From Burkholderiales bacterium (lineage in GTDB: Bacteria > Pseudomonadota > Gammaproteobacteria > Burkholderiales > WYBJ01), in contig JALHQN010000002.1 of assembly GCA_022841915.1 (NCBI GenBank), forward strand, positions 274,724-338,723: 64,000 bases of DNA, in the 5' to 3' direction. Position 1 is the first letter of the stretch. Every line of letters begins with the position of its first letter. Under the pieces are notes generated by a model. The model ran no database searches, was not told the origin of the DNA, and saw only the letters and a program-made list of their open reading frames with translations. Positions 9,769 through 20,614 of this stretch are shown here, in pieces. Position numbers and translations under genes: made by a program.

Positions 9769-12700
9769 ATGTGGAACCCGTCGGCCCTGTTCATCGCCCG
9801 CCCCGTCGCCACGACGCTCATCATGCTCGGCGTGCTGATCGCGGGCATGCTGGCGTTCTCGCGGCTGCCGGTGGCCCCGATGCCGCAGGTGGAGTATCCG
9901 GTCATTTCGGTGAGCGCCAATTTTCCGGGGGCGAGCCCCGAGACGATGGCCGCCACGGTGGCTACGCCGCTCGAGCGCCAATTGGGGCGGATCGCCGGCG
10001 TGAACGAGATCACCTCGTCCTCGTCGCTCGGTTCGACGCGCGTGGTGCTGCAGTTCGACTTGAATCGCAACATCAACGACGCGGCGATCGAGGTGCAGGC
10101 GGCCATCAATGCAGCGCGCGGGCAGCTTCCCTCGGGCATGCCCAACAACCCGACCTATCGCAAGGTGAATCCCGCCGATGCGCCGATCATGGTGCTGGCG
10201 CTCACCTCCGAGTCGCATACGCGCGCCCAGCTCTACGACGTGGCCTCGACCATCATCGCGCAGAAGCTGTCGCAGGTACGGGGCATCGGGCAGGTGACGG
10301 TCGGCGGCGGCGCGTTGCCCGCCGTGCGGGTAGCGGTCAACCCGCGCGCGCTCAGCCACCAAGGCATCGGGCTCGAACAGGTGCGCCAGGCGCTGGTCGC
10401 GGCAAACTCGAATCGACCCAAGGGGCTGCTCGAGGAAGGGGACCGGCAGTGGTGGATCGGGGCCAACGATCAGGCGTTCACGGCGGCCGAGTACATCCCG
10501 CTCGTGGTGTCGTATCGCAACGGTGCGGCGGTGCGCCTGGGCGACGTCGCGACGGTCACCGATTCGACGCAGGACAAGAACAACGCCGCGGTCTCGAACG
10601 GCAAGCCCGCGGTGCTGCTCATCCTGTATCGCGAGCCGAACGCGAACATCCTGGAGACAGTGAAGCGCGTGGAGGACTTGCTGCCCTGGATGCAGGCCTC
10701 GATGCCGGCGGCGATGGATTTGTCGACGGCGATGGAGCGAACCTCGACCATCCGCGCTTCGATCCACGAGGTCGAGCGCACGCTGATCATTGCCGTGGGT
10801 CTGGTCATCCTGGTGGTCTTCGCTTTCCTGCGCAACCTGCGGGCGACGATGATTCCCGCCGCCGCCGTGCCGGTTTCGCTCATCGGCACATTCGCCTTCA
10901 TGTATCTCGCAGGGTACAGCCTCAACAACCTGTCGCTCATGGCGCTGATCGTCGCGGCCGGCTTCGTGGTCGACGACGCCATCGTGGTGCTGGAGAACAC
11001 CAGCCGCTACATCGAGCGCGGCATGGCGCCCGAGCAAGCGGCCATCATCGGCGCGCGCGAGGTCGGTTTCACCGTGCTCTCCATGAGCCTCTCGCTGGTG
11101 GCGGTGTTCATCCCGATTCTCTTGATGGGCGACATCGTGGGCAGACTGTTTCGCGAGTTCGCGGTCACGCTCTCGGTCGCGATCATGATCTCCCTGGTCG
11201 TCTCGCTTACGCTCACGCCGATGATGTGTGCCAAGCTGCTGCGGCCGGCGCAGCCCCCGCGCGGGGTCAATCGCCTGGTCGAGCGCCTCTTCGCCGGTTT
11301 GCTGCGCGGTTACGAACGCAGCCTCGCCTTCGCCCTGAGGCACTCGTTTCTGACGCTGCTCGTGCTCGCCGCCGTGATCGGCTTGAACGTGCACCTCTAC
11401 AACACCATTCCCAAAGGCTTCTTCCCGCAGCAGGACACGGGGCGCTTGTTCGGCAGCCTGCGGGCCGATCAGTCGGCACCGTTCGAACTCACCCGGCGCA
11501 AAATGGAGGCCTTCGTCGAGATCGTGCGCAAAGACCCCGCGGTTCAAAGCGTGACGGCAGTGATCGGCGGTGGATCGCGCCGCTCGGGCACCATGTTCGT
11601 GACCTTGAAGCCGCTCGCCGAACGCAAGGAATCGGCCGCGGAAGTCGTCACGCGCCTGCGTCGTCAGGCGGTTCGTGTTCCGGGGGCGAGCATGTTTCTC
11701 ACCCCCGCGCAGGATGTCAGAGTAGGCGGTCGCCAGGCGAGCAGTACGTATCAGTACACGTTGCGCAGCGACGATCTGCAGTTGTTGCGAACCTGGACGC
11801 CTCGACTCGAACAGGCATTGCAGGGCGCCCCCGAGCTCGCCGAAGTCGACAGCGATCAGGAGACGCGCGGGCTGCAGTTGTCGCTCGTCATCGATCGGCC
11901 CACCGCTTCGCGTTACGGCGTCACGCCGGACATGATCGATGCGGCGTTGGGCAATGCGTTCAGTCAGGCGGTGGTCTCGACGATCTATCGCGAACGCAAC
12001 CAGTATCGCGTCGTCATGGAAGTGGAGGAAGCTTTCTCCAACAGTCCTGAATCGCTCAAGGGCGTGTACGTGCGCGCCGACAGCGGCGCCCTGGTGCCGC
12101 TGAGCGCCTTCGCGCGCTACGAGTACACCAATGCGCCCCTGTCGGTGCACCACCAGAGTCAGTTCGCCGCAGCCACGATTTCCTATGATCTGGCGCCGGG
12201 CGCATCGCTCTCGGATGCGAATGCCCGCATCCAGGACACCGTGGCGAAGATCGGGATGCCGAACACCGTCTTCGGCAGTTTCGAGGGGACGGCGCGAGGC
12301 TTCCAGCGCTCGATCCAGTATCAGCCCTACCTGATACTCGCCGCCATCGTCGCCGTGTACATCGTGCTGGGCATTCTGTACGAAAGTTACATTCACCCGC
12401 TGACGATTCTCTCCACGCTGCCCTCCGCGGGCGTGGGCGCGCTGCTCGGTCTGATGCTGTTCGACGTCGAGTTCGGCTTCATCGCGCTGATCGCCCTGTT
12501 CCTGCTGATCGGCATCGTCAAGAAGAACGCCATCATGATGGTCGACTTCGCGCTTGCTGCGGAGCGACGCGACGGCAAGCGCCCGGAGGAGGCGATCTTC
12601 GAGGCTTGCCTGCTGCGGTTTCGCCCCATCATGATGACGACCATGGCCGCCATGCTGGGGGCGCTGCCGCTGGCGCTGGGCGCGGGCGACGGCGCGGAAT

Positions 12701-12864
12701 TGCGCACCCCGCTCGGGATCGCCATCGTAGGCGGCCTGGCGCTCAGTCAGTTGCTGACCCTCTACACGACCCCGGTCGTGTATCTCTACCTCGATCGCCT
12801 GCGCCTGTGGGGTCTGCGCCTGCGGCGGCGGGGTGCACCGCTTACCAAACCGGAGCTGCAGTGA
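9769..12864 (+). CDS. mdtC: MdtC-like RND efflux transporter permease
   Basis: 1031 aa; [42 protein letters not shown]; paralogous tandem pump gene. Confidence 0.92.
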   Translation: MWNPSALFIARPVATTLIMLGVLIAGMLAFSRLPVAPMPQVEYPVISVSANFPGASPETMAATVATPLERQLGRIAGVNEITSSSSLGSTRVVLQFDLNRNINDAAIEVQAAINAARGQLPSGMPNNPTYRKVNPADAPIMVLALTSESHTRAQLYDVASTIIAQKLSQVRGIGQVTVGGGALPAVRVAVNPRALSHQGIGLEQVRQALVAANSNRPKGLLEEGDRQWWIGANDQAFTAAEYIPLVVSYRNGAAVRLGDVATVTDSTQDKNNAAVSNGKPAVLLILYREPNANILETVKRVEDLLPWMQASMPAAMDLSTAMERTSTIRASIHEVERTLIIAVGLVILVVFAFLRNLRATMIPAAAVPVSLIGTFAFMYLAGYSLNNLSLMALIVAAGFVVDDAIVVLENTSRYIERGMAPEQAAIIGAREVGFTVLSMSLSLVAVFIPILLMGDIVGRLFREFAVTLSVAIMISLVVSLTLTPMMCAKLLRPAQPPRGVNRLVERLFAGLLRGYERSLAFALRHSFLTLLVLAAVIGLNVHLYNTIPKGFFPQQDTGRLFGSLRADQSAPFELTRRKMEAFVEIVRKDPAVQSVTAVIGGGSRRSGTMFVTLKPLAERKESAAEVVTRLRRQAVRVPGASMFLTPAQDVRVGGRQASSTYQYTLRSDDLQLLRTWTPRLEQALQGAPELAEVDSDQETRGLQLSLVIDRPTASRYGVTPDMIDAALGNAFSQAVVSTIYRERNQYRVVMEVEEAFSNSPESLKGVYVRADSGALVPLSAFARYEYTNAPLSVHHQSQFAAATISYDLAPGASLSDANARIQDTVAKIGMPNTVFGSFEGTARGFQRSIQYQPYLILAAIVAVYIVLGILYESYIHPLTILSTLPSAGVGALLGLMLFDVEFGFIALIALFLLIGIVKKNAIMMVDFALAAERRDGKRPEEAIFEACLLRFRPIMMTTMAAMLGALPLALGAGDGAELRTPLGIAIVGGLALSQLLTLYTTPVVYLYLDRLRLWGLRLRRRGAPLTKPELQ

Positions 12865-14318
12865 AGTCGAAAGTCGCATTGGTTCTGCCCTCTCGGCATA
12901 CCTCGCATACGCAACGCCCGCTCGGGAAATCGGGGCTTGCCTTGGCCATCGCTGCCTGCCTGGGTTTGGGTGCGTGCAGCACCGTCGGCCCCACGCACGA
13001 GCGACCCTCGGTCGCTGTCCCCGATGCTTACAAGAACGTCGCTGGTGTGTGGAAGCCTGCTCAGCCGGGCGACCGCCTGCCGCGCGGCAAGTGGTGGCAG
13101 ATCTATCAGGATCCGCAACTCGATGCGCTCGCCGAACGGGTCGCGAGCGGCAATCAGAGCATTCGCCAGGCCGAAGCCCGCTATCGCCAGGCGCAAGCAC
13201 TCATGCGACAGGCCCAGTCCGATCGGTCGCCCTTCCTGACGGGTGGCGCATCGGCCGCTCGCACGCGCTCGGGCGACGGTCCCGGTGGCGCACGCGGAAG
13301 CTACGATTTGGATGTCGCCGCCTCCTGGGAGCCCGATCTTTGGGGCCGTGTGCGTCGGGCGGTCGAGGCCGGCGAAGCGCAGGCTCAGGCCGCTGCGGCC
13401 GATGTGGAGTCGGCGCGCCTGGCGGTTACGGCCGCGCTGGTGCAGAACTACCTCGCGGTGCGCGTGCTCGACACGCAAGCCCGCTTGCTGGACGAGACGG
13501 TTTCCTCGTATGCGCGCTTTCTGAAGCTCACGCAAAACCGCTACAACGCCGGCGTAGTCGGCAAGTTGGACGTGGTGCAGGCCGAGGCACAACTCAAGAG
13601 CACGCAAGCACAACGGGTGGAACTGGGCGTGCTGCGCGCGCAACTCGAACATGCCATCGCAGTCCTGGTAGGCGAGACGCCCGCGACGGTGGCCATCGCA
13701 CCCGCACCGTTGGTGGCCAGCTTGCCGCAGATCCCTGTGGGCCTGCCCTCCGAGCTACTGCAGCGTCGGCCCGACATTGCGTCCGCAGAGCGCAACGTGG
13801 CCGCTGCGAATGCGCGCATCGGCGTGGCGCAGTCCGCACTCTATCCCTCGGTGACACTTTCTGCCGGCGCGGGGTTGCGCAGCGCCACGCTGCCTGACTT
13901 GCTGCGAGCGCCGAATCTGTTCTGGGCGCTCGGCGCTGGCGCCGCGCAGGTTCTGTTCGACGGCGGGACGCGGCAGGCCGTGATCGATCAGGCGCGCGCC
14001 GCGCATGACGCCGAAGTCGCCTTGTATCGGCAGACGGTGCTGACGAGCTTCCAGGAGGTGGAGGACAATCTCGCGGCGTTGCGCATCCTGGAAGAAGAGG
14101 CGGCGCTGCTCGCGGCCGCCGTGGCCGCCGCCCGCCAGTCGGTGCAGCTCTCCGAGAACCGCTACAAGGCTGGTACGGCAAATTTTCTCGAAGTGATCAC
14201 CGTGCGGGCGATTGCGCTGTCGAACGAGCGCACGGCGGTTGCACTGCTCGGGCGCCGGTTCGCCGCGAGCGTGCAACTGGTTCGTGCGCTCGGGGGCGGG
14301 TGGGAGACCGGGCAATAG
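12861..14318 (+). CDS. NodT-family RND outer membrane lipoprotein factor
   Basis: GTG start overlaps the mdtC stop (GTGA); lipobox-like [23 protein letters not shown], outer membrane efflux repeats. The listed ORF start at 12606 lies inside mdtC and is rejected. Confidence 0.88.
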   Translation: MKSKVALVLPSRHTSHTQRPLGKSGLALAIAACLGLGACSTVGPTHERPSVAVPDAYKNVAGVWKPAQPGDRLPRGKWWQIYQDPQLDALAERVASGNQSIRQAEARYRQAQALMRQAQSDRSPFLTGGASAARTRSGDGPGGARGSYDLDVAASWEPDLWGRVRRAVEAGEAQAQAAAADVESARLAVTAALVQNYLAVRVLDTQARLLDETVSSYARFLKLTQNRYNAGVVGKLDVVQAEAQLKSTQAQRVELGVLRAQLEHAIAVLVGETPATVAIAPAPLVASLPQIPVGLPSELLQRRPDIASAERNVAAANARIGVAQSALYPSVTLSAGAGLRSATLPDLLRAPNLFWALGAGAAQVLFDGGTRQAVIDQARAAHDAEVALYRQTVLTSFQEVEDNLAALRILEEEAALLAAAVAAARQSVQLSENRYKAGTANFLEVITVRAIALSNERTAVALLGRRFAASVQLVRALGGGWETGQ

Positions 14319-14391
14319 CCAGAGCGGTCAGGGCCACGGTTCGCGGCAACTTTCGCGCGGCGAATGCCTGCCTCGGGCGAGCTACCTACGT

Positions 14392-15483
14392 TCAGGAAGC
14401 CAGAGTTCTGCCCCGACTGACCGCGAGCATCGAAGCCAGGCCGATCAGCAGCAAGACACCGGTCGCGGGATTGGGAATAAGGGTGCCGTAGACGGCCGAG
14501 GCGATGATTCGATGACCCGCCGCTGTAGGATGAACGCCGTCCCAGAACAGATAAGTGTCCGGGTCGCATAGCAGTAGATCAGCGACACAGGCGTCGGTCA
14601 CGTTGCTCAGGCCATGCGCACCGGGATGCGCGACCACTCGATTCAGCACGGTTGCGATGTCCACCTCGATGATGTCGATCATGCGCAGCGTCTCGATCTC
14701 GCGGATTGCGGCGGCGAGCCCGGTGTTGAAGGACATCGACAGGCCGGTTGCCAAGGTGGCCGCGCCTGCCGGCAGAAAGTCGATGGCAGGCACGAGGCCG
14801 ATGTCGGGGGAATTGATCGACAGGATATGGTCCGCGCCTTGCCGGGCGAGGTCGTCGAGGATCGCGCCGATGTTCGAGACAGCCGCGCCGATGACCATGG
14901 CGGCCGCCGTTTCTGCGGCGCTCGCTGCCGCGAGCGGGTCCGAAGTGGCCGCGAGAACCGACGCGAAGGTAGTGGAGAAGAGGGCGAGTGCGTCGCGCAC
15001 ATCGTTGCTCCCACCCCAGACGGCGAACAAGGCGCTCGGGTCGACCGGGCCGCCGCCGAAGAACGGCGATAGCGGCGGTGCCGACGGCGCGAAGTATTGG
15101 GTTGTCAGCGTGGGTGAAAGCGCCGGCGTCACCCCTGGAAGCGCCCCGGTCCTGGCCGCGCCGATCGCGAAATTCGTTCCGCCAGCAATCGACGGGACCA
15201 ACGGCAGGCCCAGGTTCGCACCCAACAGTTCGGCCCAGATCGGCCCGTTCGACAAGGCGGGCAGGAGGGGCGGCGATGGGGTGCGGGGGTAGGGGAAGTC
15301 GGGCACCAAGGGCGGGCTGAGCGGCAACGCCTGCACTGTCTGGGTCGCCAGAAACGCATTGCCGTTGTCCGAAAGGCTGTCTCCGAACACGACCAGGCTA
15401 GTGAACGGCACGGCGGAAACGCTCGACAAGGACGCGGTCAACGCCAGACCCGCGAGTGTTCTTCCCAGCAATCCGATCGACAT
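14392..15483 (-). CDS. SGNH/GDSL-family lipase/esterase with PEP-CTERM-like C-terminus
   Basis: 363 aa; signal peptide, LVVFGDSLSDNGNAF, FWDGVHPTAAGH, C-terminal IPNPATGVLLLIGLASMLAVSRGR. Confidence 0.85.
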   Translation of the reverse strand: MSIGLLGRTLAGLALTASLSSVSAVPFTSLVVFGDSLSDNGNAFLATQTVQALPLSPPLVPDFPYPRTPSPPLLPALSNGPIWAELLGANLGLPLVPSIAGGTNFAIGAARTGALPGVTPALSPTLTTQYFAPSAPPLSPFFGGGPVDPSALFAVWGGSNDVRDALALFSTTFASVLAATSDPLAAASAAETAAAMVIGAAVSNIGAILDDLARQGADHILSINSPDIGLVPAIDFLPAGAATLATGLSMSFNTGLAAAIREIETLRMIDIIEVDIATVLNRVVAHPGAHGLSNVTDACVADLLLCDPDTYLFWDGVHPTAAGHRIIASAVYGTLIPNPATGVLLLIGLASMLAVSRGRTLAS

Positions 15484-15910
15484 GCATTCCTCCCGTTAGA
15501 CTATGCGCCGAGCACGCAACGACGGCCCGTTTGTCGGTGACTCGATTGAACAGAGCGGCAGGGGCAAACTACCTCGAAGGAATCATCGCACAAGTCGCGG
15601 GCGCGAGGGTGCGCGTCGCGCGTTACCCAGGCGTGCGCGAATCGACTCGGTGTGATCGAGTGAGCCAGAGCCCGGTTCACGCCGCGTTGTCATCGGTCGG
15701 GTTCTTCGGGTGGGCTAATCCGAGGGAGCGTACTTGTCGTAGAACTTCCGCTCGGTGAGGTCTTGCGTCTCGTTCGAGAGGCCGTCATAGCGAGGTCTTG
15801 CGATCGATGAAAGTCGGGTCGTTCATGCCGCCGACCATCGCCAAATTCCCTGCTGATTGCAGCAGCATGTAGACGGTCGCGTGACTCGCTTCGTCCCGCG
15901 GCGGCCACCG

Positions 15911-16423
15911 TCACTTCCGCAGCGACAGCGTTGACGACGTTGGAGGCGGTTCCGCCACGCGCTTGGAGGGAAGCGATAACGTCGTCATCACGATGATGAG
16001 CAGTACCACGAGGTAGAAAGGCAGGTTGAGCAGGAAGGTCATCCCGCGGCGCGGCCACCACCGAAACGCGCCCGCACGGCATGCTTCACTTACCTTGGGG
16101 CCATCGTACCAGCCGCCCTGCGCCTGCTTTCCCGAGCCTCTTGCTGCAGTGATCTGTTGCTCGACGGCCTCGGCCCGTTCGACGACAGCTTCGGTCAAAT
16201 TGACGTGCCGCGACTCGACCAGCAAGAACAGCAAGGCGATGGTCAACAGGGCAATCCTCAGAAGCAGCGCACTCATGTCGATGCTGTCGGTGTAATAGGC
16301 GGCCAGCAGACCACCGACGATCGCGAGCAGCCAGCCGCGCAGCGCGAACATGTGGCTCTCGTGCCGCGAGATGATGGCTTGCAGGCGGTCGAGTTCCTGA
16401 TGCGCTTGCTGCATCTCGTCCAT
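15911..16423 (-). CDS. small integral membrane protein with N-terminal coiled coil
   Basis: MDEMQQAHQELDRLQAIISRHESHMFALRGWLLAIVGGLLAAYY...LLLRIALLTIALLFLLVESRHV; start trimmed from the 454-aa ORF because the upstream part overlaps the next gene out of frame. Confidence 0.65.
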   Translation of the reverse strand: MDEMQQAHQELDRLQAIISRHESHMFALRGWLLAIVGGLLAAYYTDSIDMSALLLRIALLTIALLFLLVESRHVNLTEAVVERAEAVEQQITAARGSGKQAQGGWYDGPKVSEACRAGAFRWWPRRGMTFLLNLPFYLVVLLIIVMTTLSLPSKRVAEPPPTSSTLSLRK

Positions 16424-16437
16424 GGCAGGTCCTTGGT

Positions 16438-18474
16438 TCAGCCGCCCCGCTGCAGGAATTGCAGGATCTCGAGCATCGACGGATCGGTCGCAGGCAACCG
16501 CCGTTCGAGCTCGTCGGCATAGACCAGCGCCTGCTCCCGGGAAACGCCGCTCGACACCGCAACAAAGGCACGAACGAAATTCAAACGGTCGGCGTCGTTG
16601 GACCAGTGCGTCCGGGCAGCGGCATCGCGTGCGGACAGTCCCGCCTCGAAGGCAGAGCGCGCCGCAAGGTAGGCCGAGGTGCCGAAGCGTCGCTCGGCAT
16701 CGGCGCGGGCCTCGATCTCGGCCATACGCGCCTGAGCCTCGTCCAGCAGTGCCTGGTTGCCCGTAGCAGCTTGCCGGTAAGCCGCGGCGAGCGCTGTGAG
16801 ACTGGCAACCGGCCAGGCGCGTTGGCCCGCCAGCATCGAGCCGAAGGTCCGGCCCTGCGCGACAGCGGCTTCCACGGCGAGCCGGATGCGCTCGCGCGGG
16901 TCGAGCGGCACCAGGGGCTCGTAGGTCGTGAAGCGGTCGGTGCGCTCGAATGTGTCGAGGGGAGTCATGGCGATCAGGCTGCCGGGCTCGGACGAGATCC
17001 GAGGCTCGTCGCTCCACGGGGTCGTCACTTGCTCGTGCGTCGTGCGTACCGACGTTGCGTCGTATCGGGTCACCATCGTGGCTTGTGCGAAGCGCGCCCC
17101 ATGCACCTCCCATCCCGAGGGGCGGCCGGGCAAGTCGGGATGGCCTTGGTAGGTTACGTCGGCTTCGATGCGCGCGTAGCGGTCGGCGAACGGGTCGGTC
17201 AGCATCGCTGCCCAAGCCGCATCGCCGAGCTCGGTGAGCCGCTGTTCGAGTGCCGGCGTCACCTCGGCCTCCCACGCCGCCTCGAGTCGCTCCCGCTGGC
17301 GGGCTCCGTGCCAGCGCTCCAGCAGGTACATGGCGACGAAGATCAGCACATGCATCGCGATCGCCCGGCCCATGCCGGCTGCGCGACCCGCGCTCAAGTT
17401 CTGGCCGGCACCGCTCGTGGGCGGAGGACGCCTGGCCGCTTGGCTGGCCGCCGTGTCTGCAGTGGCGGAGGCTGTGGCGGGTGCTGCGGCTGAGGCAGCG
17501 GCGGCTGGCGCGGCGGGCGCGACGATCCGCCAGCTGCTCATGTTCACCTGCATCTGGCCGTTCTGCACGCCGACCTCGGCATAGGCGTAAGCGCCGGTCG
17601 CCACCGTGCCGTCGGAGGCGATGATGGCGCCATAGCCCGCGACGCCAGCCTCAGGCTTGCCGAGGAAGACGACCGAGCCGCCCGGCCCGGCGTAGGGGAT
17701 GGCGATCCATCCCCGTCCGGCAACGCTGCGGATCACCGCCGTCGCGCGCTGATAAAACTGGGCACGCACGGCCGCGCCACCCGGCAGAGCAGCGGTTTCG
17801 GCGAGCGCCGCCCGCGAAATCTCCCGCACGCCGGCGCCGCTTGCTGCCATGCTCTCCAGCCGTGCGATGGCCGCTTCCGCGGCGGGCCCGGGCGGCAAGC
17901 CGGTGGGAATGTTGACCATCGGCTGGCCGGCCACTTCGATGACCGGGAAGGGCTGGGTACCGGTCGGCGGGTCGTAGGCCTGGATGTAGATGGCACCCGG
18001 TGAAGGCCGTGCCTGCTGTCGGGCGTGGACCGCCTCGTGCGCAGCGATCTGCGGACCGCGACGATTGCGTGCGCCGGGCGCGAAGAAGGCACGCCCGGCG
18101 ACGGTCGCCGCCTCGACCCCGAGCGTGCGAAGCAACCGCGCGGCTTGCGGGCCTTCGGGCGGCGCGGCGTTGGAAAGCCCGAGCACCGCCGTGAGCAGGT
18201 CGGACGAACGATCTTCCCGAAACGCCTCGGGCGCCTCGCCGACCGGCGTGGGGCGGTCAGTACCAGCATGGGCCTCGCGCTCGAGCCGGCTGTGGGCGCG
18301 TCCGATCAGGATGCGAGGTCTGCGACTGGAACAGGTTGGGCAGTTGCCCTCGCAAGCGCAGGCCGTGCGGTGGGTCGACACCGTCGCGACGCGCCCCGGC
18401 GCGCGCGGCAACGGCGCGGCTTTTCGGGCGGGCAATGACCGAGCGATGATGGGTGTCGATCTCGTCGCGCGCAT
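16438..18474 (-). CDS. DUF4157 (eCIS core)-like protein with one TM segment
   Basis: 678 aa; CACEGNCPTC...ILIGRAHSRLEREA and AFFAPGARNRRGPQIAAHEAVHARQQ, matching the layout of eCIS-core proteins (CACGxxCPxC, DPLEREA, HExxH). Confidence 0.7.
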   Translation of the reverse strand: MRATRSTPIIARSLPARKAAPLPRAPGRVATVSTHRTACACEGNCPTCSSRRPRILIGRAHSRLEREAHAGTDRPTPVGEAPEAFREDRSSDLLTAVLGLSNAAPPEGPQAARLLRTLGVEAATVAGRAFFAPGARNRRGPQIAAHEAVHARQQARPSPGAIYIQAYDPPTGTQPFPVIEVAGQPMVNIPTGLPPGPAAEAAIARLESMAASGAGVREISRAALAETAALPGGAAVRAQFYQRATAVIRSVAGRGWIAIPYAGPGGSVVFLGKPEAGVAGYGAIIASDGTVATGAYAYAEVGVQNGQMQVNMSSWRIVAPAAPAAAASAAAPATASATADTAASQAARRPPPTSGAGQNLSAGRAAGMGRAIAMHVLIFVAMYLLERWHGARQRERLEAAWEAEVTPALEQRLTELGDAAWAAMLTDPFADRYARIEADVTYQGHPDLPGRPSGWEVHGARFAQATMVTRYDATSVRTTHEQVTTPWSDEPRISSEPGSLIAMTPLDTFERTDRFTTYEPLVPLDPRERIRLAVEAAVAQGRTFGSMLAGQRAWPVASLTALAAAYRQAATGNQALLDEAQARMAEIEARADAERRFGTSAYLAARSAFEAGLSARDAAARTHWSNDADRLNFVRAFVAVSSGVSREQALVYADELERRLPATDPSMLEILQFLQRGG

Positions 18475-18692
18475 GGTGACCGCAAGCTTAGCAGGCGGTC
18501 TCGATCCGAGGGAGCCTCACGCGGCTAGGCGTCCGGCTTCTCTTGACGGCAGCTTGTCGCCGACCTGGGCTTGAGTGGCTGCCGGCTGACGGCGGTCAGC
18601 GCGATACCGCGTTGGCCGCAGCACCGCATCGCCGCGCAGGAGCCCTGTCGGCGATCCGGTGTGGCATGCCCGACATGGCGCTCTTCTTTGTC

Positions 18693-19901
18693 CTACTCGT
18701 GGCGCAGCGCTTCGATCGGATCCAGCCGAGCCGCCCGTCGCGCCGGAAAGTAGCCGAAGATCACGCCGATGGCGGCCGAGAACAGGAATGAGAGCACGTT
18801 GATGCGCGTGTCGAACACGTAGGGCACCTGCATCAGGCCGGACAGTTGATACGAGGCGAGGGTGGCGATGAGAATGCCGATCACGCCGCCGAGGCAGGCG
18901 AGCGTCACGGCCTCGATCAGGAACTGCAGCAGGACCTCGCGTGCCCGGGCGCCGATCGCCAGTCGGATGCCGATCTCCCGCGTGCGTTCGGTGACCGAGA
19001 CCAGCATGATGTTCATGATGCCGATGCCGCCGACCAGCAGGCTCACGGCGGCCACTGCTCCGAGGAGCATCGTCATGACCCGCGTGGTGCTGGAAAGCGC
19101 CTCGGCGATCTGGCGCGTGTCGAGCAGGCTGAAGTTCTCCTCTTCGTTGCCGGTGATCTTGCGCCGCTCGCGCATCAGTTCGCGCACGTTTGCCATCGTG
19201 CGCTCGATCGAGACGCCATCGCTCACGGAAATGCGAATGGTATTGACGTCCTGATTGCCCGTCAGGCGCCGCTGCACGGTTCTCAGCGGCATGACGACCA
19301 CATCGTCCTGATCCATGCCGAACGACGACTGACCCTTGGAAGCGAGCAGTCCGATCACTTCGCAGGCGAACTGCTTGATGCGGATGTCGCCGCCGACCGG
19401 GCTCTGATTGCCGAACAGTTCCCGACGCACCGTCTCCCCGATCACGCAGACGGCCTTGCCGGCGCGCTCCTCCGTATCGCTGAAGACCCGGCCTTCGGCG
19501 AGCGCCCAGTTCCCGGTGCTGAAGAAGGCGTTGTTGCTGCCGGTGACGCTGGTCGACCAGTTGCGCGCCAGGCGAACCAGGGTGACCGCTCGACCCACCG
19601 AGGGCGCCACGGCCTTGATGCCGTTGATCTGGGACTGGATCGCCTGCGCGTCCGCCAGTCTGAAATTCGGCGCGCCAGAGGATTCTCGCCCCGGGCCCAA
19701 CCGTTGACCTGGGCGCAGGATGAGCAGATTGCTGCCGAGACTGCCGATCTGGGCCTGTACCGCGCGGGTCGCCCCGTTGCCGAGGGTCACCATGGTGATG
19801 ACGGCACTCACGCCGATCATGATGCCCAGGATGGTGAGAAAGGCGCGGGTGAGATTGCGTCGGATCTCCCGCAGCGCGAGCAGCAGGGCATTCCAGAGCA
19901 T
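18693..19901 (-). CDS. MacB-like/FtsX-family ABC transporter permease
   Basis: 403 codons from [44 protein letters not shown]-term GYFPARRAARLDPIEALRHE; start trimmed to avoid the overlap with the ATPase gene. Confidence 0.9.
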   Translation of the reverse strand: MLWNALLLALREIRRNLTRAFLTILGIMIGVSAVITMVTLGNGATRAVQAQIGSLGSNLLILRPGQRLGPGRESSGAPNFRLADAQAIQSQINGIKAVAPSVGRAVTLVRLARNWSTSVTGSNNAFFSTGNWALAEGRVFSDTEERAGKAVCVIGETVRRELFGNQSPVGGDIRIKQFACEVIGLLASKGQSSFGMDQDDVVVMPLRTVQRRLTGNQDVNTIRISVSDGVSIERTMANVRELMRERRKITGNEEENFSLLDTRQIAEALSSTTRVMTMLLGAVAAVSLLVGGIGIMNIMLVSVTERTREIGIRLAIGARAREVLLQFLIEAVTLACLGGVIGILIATLASYQLSGLMQVPYVFDTRINVLSFLFSAAIGVIFGYFPARRAARLDPIEALRHE

Positions 19902-20614
19902 CAGTGCACCGCGCCGTTCAAGGTGTCCGAATCGACACGGCCGTCGACGAAGCGCACGATGCGACGGGCATAGGCGGCCATGTCCGCTTCGTGCGTCACC
20001 ATGAGAATGGTCAGATCGCGGCTTGCCTGCAGGGCACGCAGCAGTTCCATGATTTCGCGGCTGCGCTCGGTATCGAGATTGCCGGTCGGCTCGTCCGCCA
20101 GCAGCACGGCGGGCTGGGTCACGAGCGCACGGGCGATGGCCACGCGCTGTTGCTGCCCGCCCGAGAGTTCGGCGGGCGTGTGCTTCTCCCAGCCAGAGAG
20201 CCCCACCGACGCCAAAGCCGCGCGCGCTTCCCGGCGGCGCGCGGCCGCCGACTCGCCGCGATAGAGCAGCGGCAATTCGACGTTCTCCTGCGCACTGGTG
20301 CGTGCGAGCAGATTGAAGCCCTGGAAAACGAACCCCAGGTAGCGGCGTCGCAGCAGTGCCCGCTGATCGCGCGAGAGCCGTTCGACGTGAACGCCCTGAA
20401 AGCGATACGTCCCGGCGCTCGGCGTATCCAGGCAACCCAGGATGTTCATCGCGGTCGACTTGCCCGAGCCGCTGGGGCCCATGATGGCAACGAAGTCGCC
20501 TGCTTCGATGACGAGATCGACGCCGCGCAGCGCATACACCGCCGCCTGCCCCTGACCGTACACCTTGCTGATGCCGGCCAACTCGATCAGCGGCTCGCGG
20601 CCGGAGCCGCTCAC
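19901..20614 (-). CDS. MacB/LolD-like ABC transporter ATP-binding protein
   Basis: 237 aa; Walker [10 protein letters not shown], signature [15 protein letters not shown], Walker [13 protein letters not shown]. Confidence 0.93.
   Translation of the reverse strand: MSGSGREPLIELAGISKVYGQGQAAVYALRGVDLVIEAGDFVAIMGPSGSGKSTAMNILGCLDTPSAGTYRFQGVHVERLSRDQRALLRRRYLGFVFQGFNLLARTSAQENVELPLLYRGESAAARRREARAALASVGLSGWEKHTPAELSGGQQQRVAIARALVTQPAVLLADEPTGNLDTERSREIMELLRALQASRDLTILMVTHEADMAAYARRIVRFVDGRVDSDTLNGAVH

Noticed and set aside
7425-10148. 907-aa minus-strand ORF antisense to the RND genes
   Set aside because: Shadow ORF of high-GC coding DNA; the plus strand encodes full-length MdtB/MdtC-like pumps with all motifs
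9670-13200. 1176-aa minus-strand ORF antisense to mdtC and the NodT gene
   Set aside because: Low-complexity His/Arg/Asp-rich translation typical of antisense frames in GC-rich genes
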